From the NCBI RefSeq assembly GCF_001425305.1, contig NZ_LMEE01000002.1, positions 506,191 through 570,190 on the forward strand: a stretch of DNA of 64,000 nt, in the 5' to 3' direction. The notes beneath the pieces are model-generated. The model searched no databases and was not told where the DNA came from. It saw only the letters and a program-made list of their open reading frames with translations. Both the position numbers and the translations under genes were made by a program. Source of the DNA: Phenylobacterium sp. Root1290 (GTDB lineage: Bacteria; Pseudomonadota; Alphaproteobacteria; Caulobacterales; Caulobacteraceae). Within the stretch, counting starts at the first letter, position 1; each line of letters starts with the position of its first letter. Of this stretch, positions 59,608-64,000 are shown piece after piece.

Positions 59608-60851
59608 CAGTAGGCCATACCCTGCGCCACGGCCTTCAGCTTCTCGATGGCCGAGAACTTGTCGTCGATGAAGTCGTGGTCGATCCACCAGTCCTCGACC
59701 TCGCGAAGGACCTGGCCGACCATCGGCCCCTTCGGCACGCCCGACTTGATCACATCCTCGCCGCTCAGCGGGAACGGCGGCGGGGTCCAGCTCTCGGCCA
59801 GGGCCAGCAGGCCGCGCCACTGGTGCGTGGCCGCCGATCGATCCGAGCGCGCCCAGGCCAGCTTGATACGGTCGCTGAAGGTCTGGACGCCGATCTTGTA
59901 GACGGCCCTGCGGCTCTCGCGCGGGCTCATCCAGGAGGTGATGCGCGGGGTCTTGCCCATCGCCGCCGACAGCCGGTCACGCTGCTCGTTCGACAGCCGC
60001 AGCGCCTCGGCCGCCTTGCCAGCGCCGATCTCGTTGTCGGGCAACAGGGTCGCCAGCCGCAGCACCGGATCGCAGTTGAACAGCTGCTCGGTCTCGACCT
60101 CGACCAGTTGATTGAAGGCGGTCAGATCCGTGGCCGAAGGCAGCAGCTGCGCCAGCACGCCGGTCTTGGCCATCAGCGCCACCGCCGGGCGCGGGTCATA
60201 GGCCGCCAGCAGCTTCAGCAGTTCCTTGGCCACGCGCTCGGCCGCCAGGTTGCCCATCAGCTCGCGGCCCGCCTCGCAGGCGGCCAGGGCGGTCGCGTCG
60301 GGCTCGCCCTTGCCGTACCAGGCCAGGAACCGGAAGAAGCGCAGGATGCGCAGGCTGTCCTCGGCGATCCGAGTCGCAGCGTCCCCCACGAACACCAGCC
60401 GCCCCGCCTTGGCGTCGGCCACGCCCGTTCCGGTCGGGTCGGTCAGATTGCCCAGCCGGTCCGCATAGACGGCGTTCATCGTGAAATCGCGGCGCTGGGC
60501 GTCCTCGGCCCAATCCTGGGTGAAGGCCACCACCGCGCGGCGCCCATCGGTCTCCACGTCCCGGCGCAGGGTCGTCACCTCGAAGGGCTGGCCCTTCACG
60601 ATCGCCGTCACCGTGCCATGTTCGACGCCGGTGGGCGCCACCTTGATGCCGGCGCTCTGCAGCGCCTTGGTCGCCTCGTCCGGGGTCAGGGTGCAGGCGA
60701 TATCGACATCGTCCACCGGCTGGCCCAGCAGGGCGTTGCGCACCGCGCCGCCGACGAACCGCGCGCATCCCTCGCCCCCGGCGGCTTCCAGCGCCTCCAT
60801 CACCGGGGCGGCGGGCTTCATCCAGGGCTTTTCGCCGATGCTCTGCGTCAC
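59607..60851 (-). CDS. cca: CCA tRNA nucleotidyltransferase
   Basis: Class II nucleotidyltransferase adding or repairing the 3' CCA of tRNA. 414 aa from GTG 60851, overlapping the DUF6111 stop as GTGA. Motifs: FVGGAVRNALLGQPVDDVDIA (catalytic Asps), RRDFTMNAVYAD, and LRILRFFRFLAWYG. An upstream ATG frame to 61007 has no support. It lacks an HD domain in the usual C-terminal position, so it resembles the alphaproteobacterial short form. Confidence 0.94.
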   Translation of the reverse strand: MTQSIGEKPWMKPAAPVMEALEAAGGEGCARFVGGAVRNALLGQPVDDVDIACTLTPDEATKALQSAGIKVAPTGVEHGTVTAIVKGQPFEVTTLRRDVETDGRRAVVAFTQDWAEDAQRRDFTMNAVYADRLGNLTDPTGTGVADAKAGRLVFVGDAATRIAEDSLRILRFFRFLAWYGKGEPDATALAACEAGRELMGNLAAERVAKELLKLLAAYDPRPAVALMAKTGVLAQLLPSATDLTAFNQLVEVETEQLFNCDPVLRLATLLPDNEIGAGKAAEALRLSNEQRDRLSAAMGKTPRITSWMSPRESRRAVYKIGVQTFSDRIKLAWARSDRSAATHQWRGLLALAESWTPPPFPLSGEDVIKSGVPKGPMVGQVLREVEDWWIDHDFIDDKFSAIEKLKAVAQGMAY

Positions 60852-61135
60852 TTTGCGGGCGCCTTCTTCTCGAAATGTCCCGGCGACACGCGGCCGCCGG
60901 CCTCCACTTCCGCAGGAACATAGGTTTCCCCGCGGTTGTCGCCATGGAAAAGCGCGGTCGCCAGCAGCGAAACGGCCAGCAGCACGCCGGCGATGGCCAC
61001 CAGCCATGTCCAGGGCGTCGCGCCCATCGGCCGCCCCGTGCGCAGCGCGACCTCGCGCCAGATGAACCAGATGACGAAAGGCGCCGCCACCAGCAGCAGC
61101 CGAGGGGCGAGTTCCCTAAGCAACCGCCGCCCCAT
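60848..61135 (-). CDS. DUF6111-like small membrane protein
   Basis: A 95-aa protein with two hydrophobic helices (LLLVAAPFVIWFIWREVALR and WTWLVAIAGVLLAVSLLATAL) and a hydrophilic tail. It is the usual neighbour of cca and the Nudix hydrolase in alphaproteobacteria. It overlaps the Nudix gene by about 20 bases at its 5' end and cca by four. Function unknown. Confidence 0.78.
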   Translation of the reverse strand: MGRRLLRELAPRLLLVAAPFVIWFIWREVALRTGRPMGATPWTWLVAIAGVLLAVSLLATALFHGDNRGETYVPAEVEAGGRVSPGHFEKKAPAK

Positions 61136-61757
61136 AGAGCCGGTCGTAGAGCGCCCGCAGCATCCCGGCCGTCGCGCCCCAGATGAAGCGGTCCTCATGG
61201 GTCATGGCGTAGAACCGGCGCAGCTGGCCGTCCGGGCCCTGGCGCTCATGCTGTTCGTGGTTGGCCGGGTCCATCAGGAACCCGAACGGCGTCTCGAAGA
61301 TGTCGGCGACCTCGGCCGGATTGGGCGTCAGCGAGAACCCCGGCTGAATGAAGCCCACCACAGGCGTCACCAGGAACCCCGTCCCCGTCCGGTAGGGCGA
61401 AGACAGCCCCGCCAGCGTCACGTAGTCGGGCGCCAGCCCAACCTCCTCATGCGCCTCGCGCAGGGCCGTGACCGGGCTGGTCTCGCCGGGATCGCGACGG
61501 CCGCCGGGCAGCGCGATCTGGCCGGTGTGGCTGCGCAGCGTGTCGGACCGCCGGGTCAGCAGCACCGAATAGCCGTGCGGCCGCTCGATCAGCCCAACCA
61601 GCACCGCCGCCGGCTTCAGGCTAACGGGTTCGTTCGGAAAGGCGTTGGGTCCCAGATCGAAGTCCGAGGCCGCCGCGCCGGGCGGCTCGGCGTCGAGCGG
61701 GTCGAGGTGCCCCGAGATCCACTCGCGCAACTCCGCCGGTCTGGCGCTCGGGCTCAC
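61116..61757 (-). CDS. Nudix hydrolase, CoA diphosphatase type
   Basis: A 213-aa Nudix protein with box GGRRDPGETSPVTALREAHEEVGL in which the GX5EX7REUXEE pattern is complete. The family hydrolyses CoA and derivatives to phosphopantetheine and ADP; an upstream LLTRRSDTLRSHTGQIALPGG segment is the CoA-diphosphatase signature. It starts at GTG 61757, overlapping the DUF1285 stop. It belongs to the DUF1285-nudix-DUF6111-cca operon. Confidence 0.93.
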   Translation of the reverse strand: MSPSARPAELREWISGHLDPLDAEPPGAAASDFDLGPNAFPNEPVSLKPAAVLVGLIERPHGYSVLLTRRSDTLRSHTGQIALPGGRRDPGETSPVTALREAHEEVGLAPDYVTLAGLSSPYRTGTGFLVTPVVGFIQPGFSLTPNPAEVADIFETPFGFLMDPANHEQHERQGPDGQLRRFYAMTHEDRFIWGATAGMLRALYDRLYGAAVA

Positions 61758-62329
61758 AGCTGGTGCGCTCCGGCCGGGCCGACCGGGAACCAGGCGCCGT
61801 TCGATTCGACCCCCAGGCGCGGCCCCTCGGGCGTGTCCCGCTCCTGCGCCAGCTCGACCAGCTCATAGAACACCGGCCGGGCGATCAGCGCGTCCAGGCC
61901 CCGCCGCACGTGCAGGTAGGGCCGCGGCTCGCCGGTCGCGGCGTCCATCTCCACCCGGATCTCGTTTTCCGGCCCGGCGACCACCTCGTCGCCGACATTG
62001 GTCAGGAACTTCAGCCCGTCGGCCTCGTGGTCCACCCGCGTGGCGATGAACGGTGCGTCCTCGACCGTGATCTTCATCTTCTCCACCGGCGTCACCAGGT
62101 GGAAACCGTCCGGATCCTTGCGCAGCACGGTCGAGAACAGCCGCACCAGCGCCTCGCGCCCGATCGGCGATCCCTCATGGAACCAGGTCCCGTCCTTGCG
62201 GATCACGATGTCGATCTCGCCGCAGTGGGCGGGGTTCCACAGGTGCACCGGCGGCAATCCGCGCCCGGGGGCCTGCTTGGCCGCGGCGATGACGCCCTCC
62301 AGGCCGGGCTTCTTTGTCGTGTCTCCCAT
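61754..62329 (-). CDS. DUF1285 protein
   Basis: A 191-aa soluble protein with the DUF1285 pattern: WNPAHCGEIDIVIRKDGTW, FHEGSPIGREALVRLFSTVL, and EKMKITVEDAPFIATRVD. Known structures of this domain form a beta-rich fold without a clear enzyme role. It is the first gene of the minus-strand operon with the Nudix hydrolase, DUF6111 and cca. The ATG at 62329 is chosen; the open frame continues to 62629 without a ribosome-binding site. Confidence 0.88.
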   Translation of the reverse strand: MGDTTKKPGLEGVIAAAKQAPGRGLPPVHLWNPAHCGEIDIVIRKDGTWFHEGSPIGREALVRLFSTVLRKDPDGFHLVTPVEKMKITVEDAPFIATRVDHEADGLKFLTNVGDEVVAGPENEIRVEMDAATGEPRPYLHVRRGLDALIARPVFYELVELAQERDTPEGPRLGVESNGAWFPVGPAGAHQL

Positions 62330-62464
62330 GCGCTGAAGGTAAGGACGCCCGCGCGCCGCCTCAACGGCCTTCTTCACAGGTCGGCGCAGCGGCGAGGAAT
62401 CCGGGTGTCGACAGGCCCCGCCCGCTCGCCCCAAAATGGCAGGGCCCGCCGAAGGACCTGCACC

Positions 62465-62860
62465 ATGACCGACAGCTCCGAATCCCCGTCCCAGCAGATC
62501 GACGCGCGCATCAATGACCTGGGCGACTGGCGGGGCGAGACCCTCGCCCACGTCCGCAGTCTGATCCACCAGGCGCTTCCAGAGGTGATCGAGGAGGTGA
62601 AGTGGCGCGGCGTTCCGGTCTGGTCGCACGATGGGATCATCTGCACCGGCGAGACCTACAAGGCCTACGTCAAGCTCACCTTCGCCAAGGGCGCGGCCCT
62701 CGACGACCCCGCCGGCCTCTTCAACGCCAGCCTCGACGGCAATGTCCGCCGCGCCATCGACATCCCGCAGGGCGCCGCCCTGGACGAGGCGGCCTTCAAG
62801 GCCCTGGTCAGCGCCGCCGCGGCCCTGAACAGCGCCTCCAAGAAGCCCCGCAAGGGCTGA
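62465..62860 (+). CDS. DUF1801 protein
   Basis: A 131-aa protein of the YdhG/DUF1801 type. Segments LIHQALPEVIEEVKWRGVPVW, GIICTGETYKAYVKLTF, and ALNSASKKPRKG with a basic tail match the family. The fold is seen in small proteins with a phosphate- or ligand-binding pocket; no enzyme role is proven. It is divergent from DUF1285 with 135 bp between and 14 bp before the AraC gene. Confidence 0.9.
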   Translation: MTDSSESPSQQIDARINDLGDWRGETLAHVRSLIHQALPEVIEEVKWRGVPVWSHDGIICTGETYKAYVKLTFAKGAALDDPAGLFNASLDGNVRRAIDIPQGAALDEAAFKALVSAAAALNSASKKPRKG

Positions 62861-62874
62861 CGGCTGCGGCGGCG

Positions 62875-63900
62875 ATGCCCTTGACCGATCTCGACATGGC
62901 GCTGCGCGGCGCCGTCACCGTTCTCGCCTTCCTGGTCGCGGCCCTCATGCTGCGCGACCATCGGGGGCGGCACAGCGCCCGACTGGCCGCGGCCTTCGCG
63001 CTGGGCGTCGCGGCCCACGCCTGGTGCGCCGCGCCGGGCTTTGCCGCGTCGACGGGCTGGCTTCATGCCGTGCTGCTGGCGCTCAGCGCCGGCAATGCGG
63101 TCGTGGGCTGGCTGGTGGCGGCTTCGCTGTTCCGCGCCACTTTCCGCCCTCGTCCCTGGCATGGCGCGATCTGGGGTCTCGTCGCCGCACTGGGCTTCGC
63201 CGCGGCCGCGCCAGGCCTGGTGGCGACGGCCACCGACGGCCTTCGCCTCTCCGTCACCGCGATCGTTCTCCTGCTCTCCGCAGGTGCGCTCACCGAAGTG
63301 TTCGCCAGCTGGCGCGATGACCTGAGCGACGCTCGGCGGCGGCTGCGCCTGATCGTCGTCGTCAGCCTGGCCGGCGCGACCATGCTGAACGCCGCGTTGT
63401 TCGCCGCCTTCGGCCCATCGTCCCGCGCCGACCTGGTCAGTCTCGCGACGATCGCCGCCGTGCTGGCCGGTTTGGGCGCCGTATCCTGGGGGCTGCTCAA
63501 TCTGCGGGCCGGCGACCTCTTCGACCGCCCGACGCCCCCCGAGCCCGCGGCCAGTCCCGAACGCGCGATGATCGAGCGTCTCGAACGCCTGATGACCGTC
63601 GAGCGCGCCTATCGCGAGGATCTCACCATCGGCCGCCTGGCCACGCGCATGGGGCTGCCCGAGCACCAGCTTCGCCGCCTGATCAACAACGGCCTGGGAC
63701 ATCGCAACTTCTCGACCTTCATCAACGGCTATCGGATCGCCGAGGCGCGGCAGGCCTTCGCCGATTCCAGCCAGGCCGAGGTTTCGATCCTGACCATTGC
63801 GCTCGACACCGGCTTCGCCTCGATCGGCCCGTTCAATCGCGCCTTCAAGGCCCAGACGGGGCTGACCCCCAGCGCCTACCGCAGGACGGCCCTCGCCTAG
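62875..63900 (+). CDS. AraC-family regulator with membrane N-terminal domain
   Basis: A 341-aa protein. About 220 residues form some six hydrophobic helices; the C-terminus carries a double helix-turn-helix AraC domain (LTIGRLATRMGLPEHQLRRLI and ILTIALDTGFASIGPFNRAFKAQTG, ending SAYRR). Membrane-bound AraC proteins of this layout are found in alphaproteobacteria and probably sense membrane or periplasmic signals. Its target could be the gene starting at 63986. Confidence 0.92.
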   Translation: MPLTDLDMALRGAVTVLAFLVAALMLRDHRGRHSARLAAAFALGVAAHAWCAAPGFAASTGWLHAVLLALSAGNAVVGWLVAASLFRATFRPRPWHGAIWGLVAALGFAAAAPGLVATATDGLRLSVTAIVLLLSAGALTEVFASWRDDLSDARRRLRLIVVVSLAGATMLNAALFAAFGPSSRADLVSLATIAAVLAGLGAVSWGLLNLRAGDLFDRPTPPEPAASPERAMIERLERLMTVERAYREDLTIGRLATRMGLPEHQLRRLINNGLGHRNFSTFINGYRIAEARQAFADSSQAEVSILTIALDTGFASIGPFNRAFKAQTGLTPSAYRRTALA

Positions 63901-63985
63901 CAGGCTGGCCGATTTCGAAAACGGCCAGACGGGCCGGGCGGCGCGTGCGGACGTCGCCGCCGATCTGCTGTTCGAAGAGGCTCCC

Positions 63986-64000
63986 ATGACCATCAAAGCC
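63986..64000 (+). CDS. Start of a further gene (cut by window end)
   Basis: GAAGAGG is followed by ATG at 63986, with MTIKA visible before the window ends. The good ribosome-binding site and same strand as the AraC-type regulator suggest a real gene, but nothing can be said about its product. Confidence 0.4.

Noticed and set aside
1-64000. tRNA, rRNA, CRISPR array, insertion sequence or prophage
   Set aside because: No T-loop-like or rRNA segments, no regularly spaced repeats and no transposase or phage protein were seen by eye; a dedicated RNA scan was not possible.

Overview
The window is 64 kb of GC-rich, gene-dense bacterial chromosome. The best fit is an alphaproteobacterium of the Caulobacteraceae (Caulobacter or Phenylobacterium type). 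This rests on gene content and style: a large TonB-dependent receptor with an EEIVVTG TonB box, a fbcF-B-C (Rieske, cytochrome b, cytochrome c1) operon, a MarR/OmpR/histidine-kinase trio resembling PetP/PetR, the DUF1285-CoA diphosphatase-DUF6111-CCA transferase string, frequent GTG/TTG starts and many 4-bp ATGA/GTGA overlaps. I found no rRNA, tRNA, CRISPR array, insertion sequence, phage or plasmid function, so this is mainly core chromosome with a few accessory islands. The assignment comes from memory of families, not from a search.

Layout. 1-2.2 kb: fumarylacetoacetate hydrolase (cut by the window edge), a small unknown and an isoaspartyl peptidase. 2.4-5.0 kb: a co-directional chain of YqaA/DedA-like protein, DsbB, Coq7, GNAT and DUF1294. 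5.1-8.5 kb: TonB-dependent receptor plus a secreted partner. 8.5-11 kb: a PlpD-like patatin fused to an outer-membrane barrel (type Vd secretion). 11.1-15 kb: a catabolic island (alpha/beta hydrolase divergent from TetR, VOC dioxygenase-like protein and flavin hydroxylase) with a clear operator between. 15-17 kb: an HNH nuclease, then two paralogous peptides of 35 and 37 residues that are easily missed, with palindromic promoters and a TetR gene. 17-21.4 kb: GluQ-RS, EamA exporter, SelO and NhaA. 21.4-24.6 kb: biotin genes bioD-bioF divergent from bioA. 24.8-30 kb: minus-strand acyl/aldehyde metabolism (esterase, acyl-CoA synthetase, aldehyde dehydrogenase, SMP-30 lactonase).

30-35.1 kb: HigA-N-like orphan, phospholipase D, LysR, a 26-residue membrane peptide, a pteridine-reductase-like SDR with folB, and small membrane proteins. 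35.4-39.4 kb: ilvE divergent from the petP-petR-kinase operon, then DUF2147. 39.4-44.9 kb: proC, YbjN-like, UbiK-like, then lgt-midA-pgeF convergent with MscS. 45-51 kb: ChaA, prs, an unknown lipoprotein, rplY, pth and ychF. 51-54.5 kb: tandem dienelactone hydrolases, GNAT, a membrane protein and a two-lobed retropepsin-like protein. 54.5-59 kb: petABC, trmL and hemF. 59-64 kb: glutamine amidotransferase, CCA transferase, DUF6111, Nudix, DUF1285, DUF1801, a membrane-anchored AraC regulator and the start of one more gene.

Functional links. Respiration recurs: Coq7 and a UbiK-like factor (ubiquinone), the bc1 complex, HemF (heme), a MidA-type methyltransferase (complex I assembly) and the probable PetPR regulators. 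The most unusual part is the two-peptide/TetR locus at 15.77-17.0 kb. A family of GC-rich hairpin repeats sits at gene 3' ends (24.6, 24.7, 51.0 and 58.9 kb).
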